Shown here: positions 24,897 to 33,970 of the stretch, piece after piece | Position numbering within the stretch: the stretch's first letter is position 1 | How the letters are laid out: every line of letters starts with the position of its first letter | Assembly: GCA_050948665.1 (NCBI GenBank) | Contig: JBMNEH010000001.1 | Span: 992,001 to 1,056,000, forward strand | DNA length: 64,000 nucleotides | Direction: 5' to 3' | DNA from: JBMNEH01 sp050948665 | GTDB lineage: Bacteria > Bacillota > Clostridia > Christensenellales > UMGS416 | Program-made: the position numbers and the translations under genes | Notes under the pieces: model-generated | Databases searched by the model: none | What the model saw: the letters and a program-made list of their open reading frames with translations, nothing else | What the model was told of the DNA's origin: nothing

Positions 24897-26558
24897 ATGA
24901 CAGACATCGAAATCGCGCAAAAAACGGAGATGCGGCCGATCCGCAGGGTAGCGGAGGACCTGGGTATCGACGATTCGCTCCTGATCCCCTACGGACGGTA
25001 TAAGGCCAAGGTGGACCTTTCCCTGCTGAATAAGGAGGGGGAGGAGGGGAAACTGGTGCTGGTGACCGCCATGACCCCCACCCCGGCGGGGGAAGGAAAG
25101 ACGACGACCACGGTGGGTTTGGCGGACGGGCTCCGCCGCATCGGCAAAAGAAGCGTGGCGGCGCTCCGGGAACCCTCGCTGGGCCCGGTATTCGGCGTGA
25201 AGGGCGGCGCGGCGGGCGGGGGCTACGCCCAGGTCGTGCCGATGGAGGATATCAACCTCCACTTCACCGGGGATTTTCACGCGATCGGCGCGGCAAACAA
25301 CCTGCTTGCCGCAATGATCGACAACCATATCCATCAGGGCAACGCGCTGGGAATCGACCCGAGGCAGATCACCTGGCGCCGCTGTGTGGATATGAATGAC
25401 AGGCAGCTGCGGTTTGTCGTCAACGGACTGGGCGGGAGGGCCAACGGCACGCCCAGGGAGGACGGATACGATATCACGGTGGCATCGGAGATCATGGCGG
25501 TGCTTTGCCTCGCCGGCAGTATCGCCGATTTGAAGGAACGCCTGGGGCGGATCGTCATCGGCTACACCTATGACAGGAAGCCGGTGACCGCCGGGGAACT
25601 GAAGGCGGCCGGCGCGATGGCGGCGCTGCTGAAGGACGCCCTGCAGCCCAACCTTGTACAGACGCTGGAGCATACGCCGGCATTTGTACACGGGGGCCCT
25701 TTCGCGAATATCGCCCACGGCTGCAACTCGGTACTGGCCACCCGTATGGCGCTGCGGCTGGGAGAATACGCCGTCACGGAGGCGGGCTTCGGCGCCGACC
25801 TGGGCGCGGAGAAGTTTCTGGATATCAAGTGCCGCACGGCGGGACTGCGTCCCGCGTGCGTGGTGGTGGTGGCCACGGCGCGGGCGCTGAAGTTCCACGG
25901 CGGGGTGAAAAAGGAGGCGCTGAAGGCGGAGAATACCGCCGCGGTATCCAGAGGGCTCCCAAACCTGCTGCGGCATGTGCGGGGGATCAGGGAGGTTTTC
26001 AAGCTGCCCTGCGTGGTGGCGGTGAACAGGTTCCCGGATGACACCCCGGAGGAGACGACGCTGATAGAGAGGGCCTGCGGGGAGCTGGGCGTGAAGGCGG
26101 TGCTGTCAGAGGTATGGGCAAAGGGCGGTGAAGGAGGCGTCGCGCTGGCGGAGGAGGTGGTCCGGCTGTGCGGGATGCCCTCGGAGCCGGCATTCGCCTA
26201 TGAAGCGGAGGCGGCGCCGGCGGAGAAAATGCGGGCGATCGTACAAAGGGTGTACGGCGGAAAAGATGTAAACATCCTGCCGGAGGCCAGAACGCAGCTG
26301 CGCAGGCTTACGGAGATGGGTTACGGCAATCTGCCGATCTGCATGGCGAAGACGCAGTATTCCTTCTCGGACAACCCGAAGCTGCCGGGAGCGCCGGAGG
26401 GGTTTACGGTGACGGTCCGGGATATCCGGGTATCCGCCGGGGCGGGTTTTTTGGTGGCCCTCACCGGGGATATCATGACGATGCCGGGCCTGCCCAGGGA
26501 GCCGGCGGCCAACTCTATCGACGTGGACGACGAAGGAAGGATCAGGGGTTTGTTCTGA
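24897..26558 (+). CDS. fhs: Formate-tetrahydrofolate ligase
   Basis: Fhs makes 10-formyltetrahydrofolate from formate, ATP and tetrahydrofolate. The P-loop is TPTPAGEGKTTTTVGL near residue 62. EPSLGPVFGVKGGAAGGGYAQ and GDFHAIGAANNLLAA follow, and the C-terminal part contains GYGNLPICMAKTQYSFSDN. At 553 residues it is full length. ATG 24897 is used because AAAGGA lies nine bases ahead, 13 bp after purL. Being last in the purine operon, it probably feeds formyl groups to the AICARFT. No purN was seen here. Confidence 0.97.
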   Translation: MTDIEIAQKTEMRPIRRVAEDLGIDDSLLIPYGRYKAKVDLSLLNKEGEEGKLVLVTAMTPTPAGEGKTTTTVGLADGLRRIGKRSVAALREPSLGPVFGVKGGAAGGGYAQVVPMEDINLHFTGDFHAIGAANNLLAAMIDNHIHQGNALGIDPRQITWRRCVDMNDRQLRFVVNGLGGRANGTPREDGYDITVASEIMAVLCLAGSIADLKERLGRIVIGYTYDRKPVTAGELKAAGAMAALLKDALQPNLVQTLEHTPAFVHGGPFANIAHGCNSVLATRMALRLGEYAVTEAGFGADLGAEKFLDIKCRTAGLRPACVVVVATARALKFHGGVKKEALKAENTAAVSRGLPNLLRHVRGIREVFKLPCVVAVNRFPDDTPEETTLIERACGELGVKAVLSEVWAKGGEGGVALAEEVVRLCGMPSEPAFAYEAEAAPAEKMRAIVQRVYGGKDVNILPEARTQLRRLTEMGYGNLPICMAKTQYSFSDNPKLPGAPEGFTVTVRDIRVSAGAGFLVALTGDIMTMPGLPREPAANSIDVDDEGRIRGLF

Positions 26559-26568
26559 CTATTTTAGG

Positions 26569-26596
26569 AGGGGGAGCAGGAATGCTCCCTCTTTTT
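26569..26596 (+). terminator. Intrinsic terminator after fhs
   Basis: A stem of about ten pairs (26569-26578 with 26583-26592) is capped by a GGAA tetraloop and followed by TTTT. Confidence 0.9.
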
Positions 26597-26627
26597 ACAG
26601 AATTATAAGGGGAAAAAGGAGGCAAGG

Positions 26628-28325
26628 ATGGAAAAATTTCAACAGATACCCTATAAGCGGCCGGATATGGAGGCCATCCGCGGGGAGATGGAGGGCTGTA
26701 TCGGCCATTTCCGCAAGGCCGAAGGCTATCATCAGGCGATGGCGGCTTTCCGGAGGATGGAGGGGATAGAGTCCCATTTGAGGACCGCCTTTTCCCTGGC
26801 ATATATACGGAACACCATCAACACGGAGGACCCCTATTACGACGCCGAAATGGACTACCTGAACCGGGAGATGCCCCGGCTGCTGCCGCTGCAGAAGGAT
26901 TTTTCCGAATCGCTGCTGGATTCCCCCTACAGGGAAGAGATGGAGAAGAACTTCGGCAGCCATTTTTTCCGCGTCACGGAGGCGCGTATGCGGCTGCAGC
27001 ACCCGATGATCATAGAGGACAAAACGGAGGAGGCGGCGCTGGTGAAGGAATACCAGCGCATCGCCGCCGGCTGCAGGACGATGTTCCGGGGGCGGGAGGT
27101 GAACTTTTACGGTCTGCTCAAGGGGATGCAATCCACCGACCGGGAGACCCGCAAGGAGGCCTTCACCCTTTGGGCGGCGCTGTACGAGAAGGCCGCGGAG
27201 GCGCTGGACGATGTGTACGACAGGATGATCCGCTGCCGCACCCGGATGGCGGAAAAGCTGGGCTTTCCGGATTATACGCATATGGCATACCTCTCAAGGG
27301 GGCGGCTGGACTACACGCCGGAGGACGTGGCGGCCTTCCGCAGGCAGATCGCGGAGACGGTGGTGCCGGCCTGCGCGCGGCTGCTGGAGGCGCAGGCGGA
27401 GCGCATCGGCGTGGATAAGATACGGTACTATGACGAGGCCTTCCTGTTCCCGGAGGGAAATCCCGACCCCATAGGGGACACGGAGACCATGCTGGAGAAC
27501 GCCGGCAGGATGTACAGGGAGCTCAGCCCGGAGACGGGAGAGTTTTTTGACTTCATGACGCGGTATTCCCTGTTCGACCTGGAGACCCGCAACGGGAAAC
27601 GCCAGGGGGGATACTGTACCAGCCTGCCGGACTATAAGGCGCCCTTTATCTTTTCCAATTTCAACGGAACATCGGCGGATGTGGAGGTGCTGACCCATGA
27701 GGCGGGGCACGCCTTTGAGAATTATACCGCCTCGCGGCTGCAGCCCATCGCCCAGTACTACCATTCCACCAGCGAGATCAATGAGATCCACTCGATGGCG
27801 ATGGAGCATTTCACCTACCCCTGGATGGAGCTGTTCTTCGGCGACCAGACGGAGAAATACTATTTTTCCCACCTGTGGGGGAACCTGATGTCGATCCCTT
27901 ATATGGCGTGCGTGGACCATTTCCAGCACAGGGTATTCGAGGAGCCCGGCATGTCCGCCGACAGAAGGCGGGAGGTCTGGAAGGAGCTGGAGGGGGTGTA
28001 TCTGCCCTGGAGGGATTACGACGGCCAGCCCTATATGGAGGCGGGGGGGTTCTGGATGCAGAAGCAGCATATCTTTATGTACCCCTTCTATTACATCGAT
28101 TACGCCATGGCGCAGCTGGGCGCCTTCGCCCTCTACGGCAGGATGAAGGAGGACCCAGACAGGGCATGGCAGGATTATCTCACTCTCTGCAGGGCGGGAG
28201 GCAGCCGGCCTTACGGGGAGCTGCTGGCGCTGGCAAAACTGCCCAGCCCGTTCACGGAGGGCATGGTGGCCGGGGCGGTGGGACATGTCATCCGCGAGAT
28301 CGAGGAAAGGCAGGCGAGACTATGA
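26628..28325 (+). CDS. pepF: M3 family oligoendopeptidase
   Basis: This is a cytoplasmic zinc metallopeptidase of the M3/PepF family, degrading short peptides. The zinc motif HEAGHAFE lies near residue 362, within VEVLTHEAGHAFENY, and a downstream Glu lies in STSEINEIHSMAMEHF. A GGYCTSLPDYKAPFIFSNFNG block precedes it. The 565 residues match the clostridial type. AAGGAGG precedes ATG 26628. Its last codon overlaps the next gene (ATGA), so the two are coupled, although no functional link is obvious. Confidence 0.93.
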   Translation: MEKFQQIPYKRPDMEAIRGEMEGCIGHFRKAEGYHQAMAAFRRMEGIESHLRTAFSLAYIRNTINTEDPYYDAEMDYLNREMPRLLPLQKDFSESLLDSPYREEMEKNFGSHFFRVTEARMRLQHPMIIEDKTEEAALVKEYQRIAAGCRTMFRGREVNFYGLLKGMQSTDRETRKEAFTLWAALYEKAAEALDDVYDRMIRCRTRMAEKLGFPDYTHMAYLSRGRLDYTPEDVAAFRRQIAETVVPACARLLEAQAERIGVDKIRYYDEAFLFPEGNPDPIGDTETMLENAGRMYRELSPETGEFFDFMTRYSLFDLETRNGKRQGGYCTSLPDYKAPFIFSNFNGTSADVEVLTHEAGHAFENYTASRLQPIAQYYHSTSEINEIHSMAMEHFTYPWMELFFGDQTEKYYFSHLWGNLMSIPYMACVDHFQHRVFEEPGMSADRRREVWKELEGVYLPWRDYDGQPYMEAGGFWMQKQHIFMYPFYYIDYAMAQLGAFALYGRMKEDPDRAWQDYLTLCRAGGSRPYGELLALAKLPSPFTEGMVAGAVGHVIREIEERQARL

Positions 28326-29698
28326 CGCCGGATTTTCGGGAGATGACACCGCAGGCGCTGCTGAAGGAGGGAGGGTATGGCTGCGACTGCGGCAGGCGCC
28401 ATGCCTCAAAGGTCAAGGAGATCCGCATCGGAAGGGGGGTCATAAAGGAGCTCCCGGAGATTTTGAGGAACACGGGCATTTCCCGTCCCTTTATCCTGGA
28501 TGACCCGGATACCTATCTTGCGGCGGGGGAACGGGTACGGGAAATATTAAGGGAGGCGGGGATCCCCTTCGAGGCGTATAGTCTGCCGGTGAGACAGCCG
28601 GAGCCGGATGACAGATCGGTGGGGGCGGCGGCGATGCACTTCGCGCCCCGATGCGACGGCATCCTTTCGGTGGGCAGCGGCGTGATCAACGATATCGGGA
28701 AGATCCTCTCGGGCATCAGCGGGAAGCCCCAGGTATTCGCGGCGACCGCGCCCTCGATGGACGGATATGCTTCCGACTCGGCATCGATGGTGACGGAGGG
28801 CATCAAGGTCAGTATCCCCACCCCATGCCCGGCGGCGGTGGCGGCGGATACGGAGATCCTGGCGGCGGCGCCGCTGCGGCTGCTGCAGGCGGGAGTGGGG
28901 GATATGGCGGCAAAGTATATTTCCGTCTGCGAATGGAGGATCTCCCATATCGTCACCGGAGAGTATTACTGCCCCCGGGTGGCGGATCTGATGCGGGGCA
29001 GCCTGGCGGAGATCATGTCCCTGACGGAGGGGATAAAAAAGCGGGATACCGAGGCCATCGGCAGGGTGGCGGAGGGGCTGATCCGCTCGGGGATCGCGAT
29101 GGCCTACGCACAGGTGACCCGCCCCGCCTCGGGTATCGAGCATTATTTTTCCCATGTGTGGGAGATGATGGCGATCGAAAGAGGAGAGAAGAGCGACCTG
29201 CACGGGATACAGGTGGGGGTGGGGACACTGCTGGGGCTGAAATTGTATGAATGGCTGGCGGAGGAAGCGCCGGACGCCGGAAGGGCGGCCGGGGCGATGG
29301 CGGCCTTTGACGACAGGGAATGGCGGAAGGAGGTCAAAAGAATATTCGGATCCTCGGCGGAAAGGATCTACGCGCTGGAGGAGGCGGCGCAAAAAAACAG
29401 CCCCGCCCGGCAGGCGGCCCATTTTGAGAAAATTCAGGCCCGCTGGCCGGAGATCTTGGGGATCATCCGGGAGGAACTGCCGGCCTATCGGGCGCTGCGG
29501 GAGACCATGGAGGGATTGGAGATGCCGGTGACCCCGCAGGAGATCGGGATATCGGCGCAGCAGGCGGCGGACGGCCTTACGGGCAGCCGGGATATCCGGG
29601 ATAAATATATGCTGGGGGGACTGCTGTGGGATATGGGGCTGCTGGAGGAATACAAGGAGAGACTGGCGGCATTCCTGGAGGATCCGCGGAGGGAGTGA
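28322..29698 (+). CDS. egsA: sn-Glycerol-1-phosphate dehydrogenase (AraM/EgsA type)
   Basis: The family reduces dihydroxyacetone phosphate to sn-glycerol-1-phosphate, the stereoisomer used in archaeal lipids and, in Bacillus, for heptaprenylglyceryl phosphate. GVINDIGKILSG near residue 120, ATAPSMDGYASDSASM near 140 and GIEHYFSHVWEMMA near 270 give the nucleotide and metal sites. His of the last and an Asp of GVGDMAAKY probably ligate metal. The protein has 458 residues, longer than Bacillus AraM, with an extra N-terminal GGYGCDCGRRH segment and a helical C-terminal tail. ATG 28322 overlaps the pepF stop. The precise substrate is inferred. Confidence 0.88.
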   Translation: MTPDFREMTPQALLKEGGYGCDCGRRHASKVKEIRIGRGVIKELPEILRNTGISRPFILDDPDTYLAAGERVREILREAGIPFEAYSLPVRQPEPDDRSVGAAAMHFAPRCDGILSVGSGVINDIGKILSGISGKPQVFAATAPSMDGYASDSASMVTEGIKVSIPTPCPAAVAADTEILAAAPLRLLQAGVGDMAAKYISVCEWRISHIVTGEYYCPRVADLMRGSLAEIMSLTEGIKKRDTEAIGRVAEGLIRSGIAMAYAQVTRPASGIEHYFSHVWEMMAIERGEKSDLHGIQVGVGTLLGLKLYEWLAEEAPDAGRAAGAMAAFDDREWRKEVKRIFGSSAERIYALEEAAQKNSPARQAAHFEKIQARWPEILGIIREELPAYRALRETMEGLEMPVTPQEIGISAQQAADGLTGSRDIRDKYMLGGLLWDMGLLEEYKERLAAFLEDPRRE

Positions 29699-29737
29699 CG
29701 GGGGGAGTAAAGGCTCCGTTCCGGCCCCATCAAGCAG

Positions 29738-29765
29738 AAAAGCGTACCCGCGCGGGTACGCTTTT
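29738..29765. terminator. 28-bp perfect palindrome, bidirectional terminator
   Basis: AAAAGCGTACCCGC (29738-29751) is exactly mirrored by GCGGGTACGCTTTT (29752-29765). Tails of A and T on each side suit termination of the converging egsA and cohesin genes. Confidence 0.92.
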
Positions 29766-29818
29766 GTATTGCCGAACGGCGCCGGGGACGGGGACCGCCC
29801 GCCGCCGGAGCTGCGGGA

Positions 29819-30985
29819 TCATTCCCCGGGAGGCTTGCGGTAGGGGTTGGACCTGCCGACGATCAGCACGATGAGCAGGATGATGGCGACGATCACAAGG
29901 GCGCTGAAGCCGGAGAGTACGATGATCCGGAGGCGGTCCCCCTCCTTCAACGCGGGCTCGGGGAGGGGGGAGGGGGAGACCGCGGGGGCGGACGGGCCGG
30001 GAGAGGGGGAAGGGGTGGGAGCCGCGGGACGGGGGGTGACCGGAACCTCCACGGTAACGACCAAATCCTCCCGGTAGCGCCAGAGGATCCCCTCGGCGGG
30101 ATCGTAGAAGTAGTAACCTTCCGGCCCGCCGGAGAGGACGTAGAACATCACCAGACCGGGATGATCGGTGGAGGCCCAGGCGGCGGCCCCGGCAAAGCCC
30201 TCGGGGGGGTGGGTGAGGATGAAGCCCCGCGGCACATCCCGGCGCTCCCCGTCGGAGGACAGTTCATAGGCGCCGGTCACGCGCAGGAGGATGAAGGGGG
30301 CAAAGGCCTTCGTCCCGGGGTCATAGCGGAAATAGGCCGCCTCGCCGGAGGCGTTGTCGGTCAACAGGACAAGGAGGGCGGGGGGCTCTTCCCGGACAAG
30401 CACGGGGCAGGTCCGCCCCTCTATCTCCGCCTCGCCGGGGACAAAACCGGGAGGAAATTCCCCGCCGGGGGCGGTGACGGTATAGGTCCGTTCCCCGATA
30501 ATGACTTCCGGCAGTGGCGGGGCGGGGGTGGCGGCGGGATCCCGGGTGCCCCGGGGGGCGGCGGTTTCGGAGACGGTCACGACGGTGGAGCCGCTGCCGG
30601 TTCCCAGGGACTCAAGCGCGAAATTACGGCTTTCGGAACAATGCACGGAGACGGCGGTCTGCCCCACGGCGAGGGCTTTGAAGGTAATGGTCGTGGATAA
30701 GGAGGACAACCCGTCGCTGCCGCCGACCAGCGCAAAATTCCCGTCGGAGGTATTGGCGCCACCGGTATACTGGAGTATCTGACGGTCATAGGAAAAAGTT
30801 CCGTCAGCGCCGAAGATATTCTGCCCGGAAAAGGTGACCCTTACGGTGACGGTGGCGCCGGGCCTTACGGTGCCCCCGCCGGAGACGGAAATCCCCACGG
30901 CGCCGGCAGGCCGGGGCAGGAGGAGGAAGAGGAGGGCGGCGGCCAGGCCGGCGCCGGAGAGGATCTTTACAAAGCTGTGTTTCAT
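29819..30985 (-). CDS. Membrane-anchored cohesin-domain protein
   Basis: A signal peptide occupies residues 1-29 (MKHSFVKILSGAG then a hydrophobic stretch and AGA). A cohesin-like beta-sandwich follows at about 32-140, with GGGTVRPGATVTVRVTFSG, FGADGTFSYDRQILQY and LSTTITFKALAVGQTAVSV. A second unassigned beta-rich region runs to about 310, then a Pro/Ser/Ala linker (315-343), one transmembrane helix (about 352-375) and a short basic tail. The cohesin would sit outside the membrane and could hold dockerin proteins. The upstream gene, 18 bp away, encodes a dockerin-bearing amidase, a likely partner. Binding itself is inference. The linker and single cohesin differ from large scaffoldins. Confidence 0.82.
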   Translation of the reverse strand: MKHSFVKILSGAGLAAALLFLLLPRPAGAVGISVSGGGTVRPGATVTVRVTFSGQNIFGADGTFSYDRQILQYTGGANTSDGNFALVGGSDGLSSLSTTITFKALAVGQTAVSVHCSESRNFALESLGTGSGSTVVTVSETAAPRGTRDPAATPAPPLPEVIIGERTYTVTAPGGEFPPGFVPGEAEIEGRTCPVLVREEPPALLVLLTDNASGEAAYFRYDPGTKAFAPFILLRVTGAYELSSDGERRDVPRGFILTHPPEGFAGAAAWASTDHPGLVMFYVLSGGPEGYYFYDPAEGILWRYREDLVVTVEVPVTPRPAAPTPSPSPGPSAPAVSPSPLPEPALKEGDRLRIIVLSGFSALVIVAIILLIVLIVGRSNPYRKPPGE

Positions 30986-31003
30986 AATACGCTCCGCCGT
31001 TTA

Positions 31004-32395
31004 TTATGGATCGATGGTGCCGACGCGCAGCAGGTATTTTTGTACGATCAGCAAGTCGACCAGACTCACCTTGCCGTCCCGATTGACGTCAGCAGCCGAG
31101 TAGAAACCCCGCAGCAGCAAATGGGTCTTCAGGAGGTATTTCTGGATTATCAGCAGATCCAGCAGGGAGACCCGGCCGTCCCCGCTTACGTCGCCGTAGA
31201 GGACGAAGAGGTACTCGCCAGCGGGCCCGCCGTCCGCATCCGTCAGCACAAGCCGGTCCCCCGTGACGACCGGTCCATCGGCCTTTACCGCGCCGGAAGA
31301 GGAAAGGAGGGAAAGGGCATACTCCCCTCCGTCAAAGCAGGACAAGGCCTCGGCGGCGGTGGTACCGGGCACCACGCCGGAAATCATGCCGGCGGCCAGT
31401 GTGTAGGTATCGCTGGTCACAAGGGCGGGCGCCGCACCGCCGGGGGGCAGGGGGGGAGAGATCTGGTTAAAATAATACCCGACCGCGTAGGTGATGCCGG
31501 CGGCGATGCGCTTCAGGCCGATATCGCTGCTGAGTACGGCCCGGTCGGAGGGGTTGGTATGGAAACCCAATTCCAGCAGTACGGTGGGAAGGTTGCTCTC
31601 CCTGAGATTGAAGAAATCGTTGATATTGATGCCGTTGTTCTTAAAGCCGACGGCGGCGGTCACCTCACGGAGCAGCAGCTCGGCGGCGAGCCGGGATCTC
31701 CCGGGATTGGCGTAGGAGGCGTAGTAGTTTGCCGAGTTGGGGTAGGTATTGGTCAGCATATAGACGCACATGCCGTTCACGGAGGTGTTTGAGGCGCTGC
31801 CGGGAGCGTTACTGTGGAGGGAGATCAGAAGGATATTATCGTAGATAGCGGGGTCGTTTTCATAGGCGAAGATCTTCGCGAGATCGGGATGGATCTTCCG
31901 GGTATGGGTATAATCATAGGGACTGTTGAAATAGACGGTGGCCAGGGAGGGATCAGCGATGACATTTTGCATGACGTCCTCCAGACGCTCAATCTCGAGG
32001 ATGTCGGACCGCAGTTGGGCATTGCCAGGATCGGCGGAGAGAGCGGCGGCGCGGGCGGCTCTGACCTTCCCCAGGGCAAGAAGGTTGATCTGCGCCATGC
32101 GGACATAATTGTTCACCATGACACTTGTGGCGCGGGTCATCATCACGGAGGCGCCACAGCGCTCCAGATCCGCCTTGAGGAGCTCAGCAAGACGCAGCAT
32201 GGCGACATGCTCCACATACCCGGCGGCGCTGCCACCGTAGCCCGCGCCATGCCCCGGATCGAGGATGATCAGTTTCCCAGCCAGGGAGGTGTTGGCGGGT
32301 ACGGGATACAGATCATATATACCGGCGGCATGGGCCGGGACAAGACCGCAGAAAGCGATACAAAAGCCGAGAATGACAGCCAGCCGAACCCGCAA
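31004..32395 (-). CDS. N-acetylmuramoyl-L-alanine amidase with C-terminal dockerin
   Basis: The product starts at TTG 32395 (GGGAGGTG five bases ahead). A signal peptide spans about 1-23. An Amidase_3 domain (about 35-270) shows LIILDPGHGAGYGGSA, a Glu in AAGYVEHV, ISLHSNAPGS and VLLELGFHTNPSD, i.e. the zinc His/Glu/His set and the catalytic Glu. The enzyme cuts the bond between muramic acid and L-alanine in peptidoglycan. The last 65 residues are a type I dockerin with two calcium loops, DVSGDGRVSLLDLL and DVNRDGKVSLVDLL. A dockerin on a wall amidase is unusual. Next to it lies a cohesin gene, so the pair may fix the amidase at the membrane. An in-frame upstream extension lacks a start signal. 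Confidence 0.9.
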   Translation of the reverse strand: MRVRLAVILGFCIAFCGLVPAHAAGIYDLYPVPANTSLAGKLIILDPGHGAGYGGSAAGYVEHVAMLRLAELLKADLERCGASVMMTRATSVMVNNYVRMAQINLLALGKVRAARAAALSADPGNAQLRSDILEIERLEDVMQNVIADPSLATVYFNSPYDYTHTRKIHPDLAKIFAYENDPAIYDNILLISLHSNAPGSASNTSVNGMCVYMLTNTYPNSANYYASYANPGRSRLAAELLLREVTAAVGFKNNGININDFFNLRESNLPTVLLELGFHTNPSDRAVLSSDIGLKRIAAGITYAVGYYFNQISPPLPPGGAAPALVTSDTYTLAAGMISGVVPGTTAAEALSCFDGGEYALSLLSSSGAVKADGPVVTGDRLVLTDADGGPAGEYLFVLYGDVSGDGRVSLLDLLIIQKYLLKTHLLLRGFYSAADVNRDGKVSLVDLLIVQKYLLRVGTIDP

Positions 32396-32426
32396 GAAAA
32401 CACCTCCCGAAAAAACTTCCTGGTAT

Positions 32427-32455
32427 ATAGTACAATAATCCGAAAAGGGTGTCAA
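32427..32455 (-). promoter_or_regulatory. Promoter of the amidase-cohesin operon
   Basis: Minus strand TTGACA (32450-32455), 17-bp spacer, TACTAT (32427-32432), about 32 bp before the amidase start. Confidence 0.8.
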
Positions 32456-32577
32456 TCGGGGAGAGATGGAGGGATGGGATTTTTCCCGGCGGGGCATAAA
32501 AATTTTCCCGGGGTATTGCAATTTACCGGGACCTGTGTTATCATAAGGTTACCTGTTTATCTCTTATTTTGCCCTAA

Positions 32578-32607
32578 GGAACGGCGCCGCTGCAGAGGCG
32601 CCGTTCC
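32578..32607. other. Strong 11-bp stem-loop without a T tract
   Basis: GGAACGGCGCC (32578-32588) pairs perfectly with GGCGCCGTTCC (32597-32607) over an eight-base loop, in the divergent gap between the amidase and the ABC ATPase. No terminator tail on either side. Role unknown. The remaining intergenic DNA holds only the two promoters. Confidence 0.6.
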
Positions 32608-32703
32608 GCATTCCCGACAGAAATCGAAATTTCGGCAAAGCATACAAGAAAAGCCCATATAAATATGTTGAATCTGTCCATAGCATAGAGGGAATGTTTT
32701 CGA

Positions 32704-32709
32704 TATAAT
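32704..32709 (+). promoter_or_regulatory. -10 hexamer TATAAT before the ABC ATPase gene
   Basis: A perfect TATAAT stands 50 bp before the gene, but no good -35 is found at 16-18 bp, only TAGCAT at 32681. Possibly activator dependent. Confidence 0.45.
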
Positions 32710-32758
32710 ACTAACAAGTTGATCAGTGGATCATGCTATCGATAAGGAGGTATTTGGA

Positions 32759-33880
32759 ATGTCTACCGTTACATTGAAAGGTGTTTACAAGATCTATCCC
32801 GGGGATGTGCAGGCTGTAAGCGATTTTAACCTGGACATCGAGGATAAGGAATTTATTGTGCTGGTCGGTCCTTCCGGCTGCGGAAAGACCACGACGCTGC
32901 GCATGGTGGCCGGCCTGGAGGAGATCTCCGCGGGCGAGCTCTATATCGGCGACAGGCTGATGAATGACGTTCCCCCCAAAGACAGGGACATCGCGATGGT
33001 GTTCCAGAACTACGCGCTGTACCCCCATATGACCGTCTATGACAATATGGCGTTCGGCCTGAAGCTGCGGAAGATCCCCAAGGCGGAAATCGACCGCCGG
33101 GTGAAAGAGGCCGCACGTATCCTGGATATCGAGCACCTACTGGAGCGCCGCCCCAAGGCATTGTCCGGCGGCCAGCGCCAGCGCGTCGCCCTGGGCCGCG
33201 CCATCGTCCGTGAGCCCAAGGTCTTCCTGATGGACGAACCGCTGTCCAACCTGGACGCCAAGCTGCGCGTACAGATGCGTACCGAGATCACCAAGCTTCA
33301 CCAGAAGCTGGCCACTACCTTCATCTACGTCACCCACGACCAGACCGAGGCCATGACGATGGGTTCCCGTATCGTGGTCATGCGCGACGGCTTCGTGCAG
33401 CAGATCGATACGCCCCAGCACCTGTATGACGAGCCGGTCAACCACTTCGTGGCAGGGTTCATCGGCACACCGCCCATGAACTTCTTTGAGGTGAAGCTGA
33501 TCAAGGAAGATGGTGTCTCCTACGCCGTGTTCGGCGAAAACAAGCTGGAGGTCCCCGCCGAGCGCGCCGCCCGCATCACCAGCGACGAGTTCTACGGGAA
33601 GGACCTGATCATGGGTATCCGCCCCGAGGATATGCATGACGAGGAGCGGTTCCTCCGCGAGTTCCCCACCTTCATTCTCAACGCGTATGTTGAGGTGGTC
33701 GAGCTGATGGGCTCCGAGACCTACCTGTATGTCCTGGTATCCGGCAAGGAAACCAACTCCACCGCCCGCGTAGACGCCCGCAGCCTGTCCCGCACCGGCG
33801 ACACGATCAAGCTGGCCTTCGATATGAGGAATGCCCACTTCTTCGATAAGGAAACCGAAAGGTCGATCTTCCTTCCGTAA
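32759..33880 (+). CDS. ugpC: Multi-sugar ABC transporter ATP-binding protein (MsmX/UgpC type)
   Basis: This ATPase powers CUT1 sugar importers. Walker A is VGPSGCGKTTTL near residue 37, Q-loop VFQNYALYPHMTVYDN, signature LSGGQRQRVALGRA near 135, Walker B VFLMDEPLSNLDAKL and switch His THDQTEAM. The C-terminal regulatory OB-type region completes 373 residues. No permease or binding-protein gene is near, so it is probably an orphan ATPase shared by several sugar transporters, as MsmX is in Bacillus. AAGGAGG lies eight bases before ATG 32759. Codon use is strongly biased to C-ending codons, suggesting high expression. Confidence 0.95.
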   Translation: MSTVTLKGVYKIYPGDVQAVSDFNLDIEDKEFIVLVGPSGCGKTTTLRMVAGLEEISAGELYIGDRLMNDVPPKDRDIAMVFQNYALYPHMTVYDNMAFGLKLRKIPKAEIDRRVKEAARILDIEHLLERRPKALSGGQRQRVALGRAIVREPKVFLMDEPLSNLDAKLRVQMRTEITKLHQKLATTFIYVTHDQTEAMTMGSRIVVMRDGFVQQIDTPQHLYDEPVNHFVAGFIGTPPMNFFEVKLIKEDGVSYAVFGENKLEVPAERAARITSDEFYGKDLIMGIRPEDMHDEERFLREFPTFILNAYVEVVELMGSETYLYVLVSGKETNSTARVDARSLSRTGDTIKLAFDMRNAHFFDKETERSIFLP

Positions 33881-33906
33881 AAGGCCATCACTGCGGAAAT
33901 AAATTC

Positions 33907-33954
33907 GGCGGGATACAATCCGGGATCAGTCTCTGTGATTGTATTCCGCCATTT
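33907..33954 (+). terminator. Terminator after the ABC ATPase gene
   Basis: Fourteen bases (33907-33920) pair with 33937-33950 with a single G-T wobble, followed by ATTTTGC. Confidence 0.8.
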
Positions 33955-33970
33955 TGCAAGAGGTTGATTT

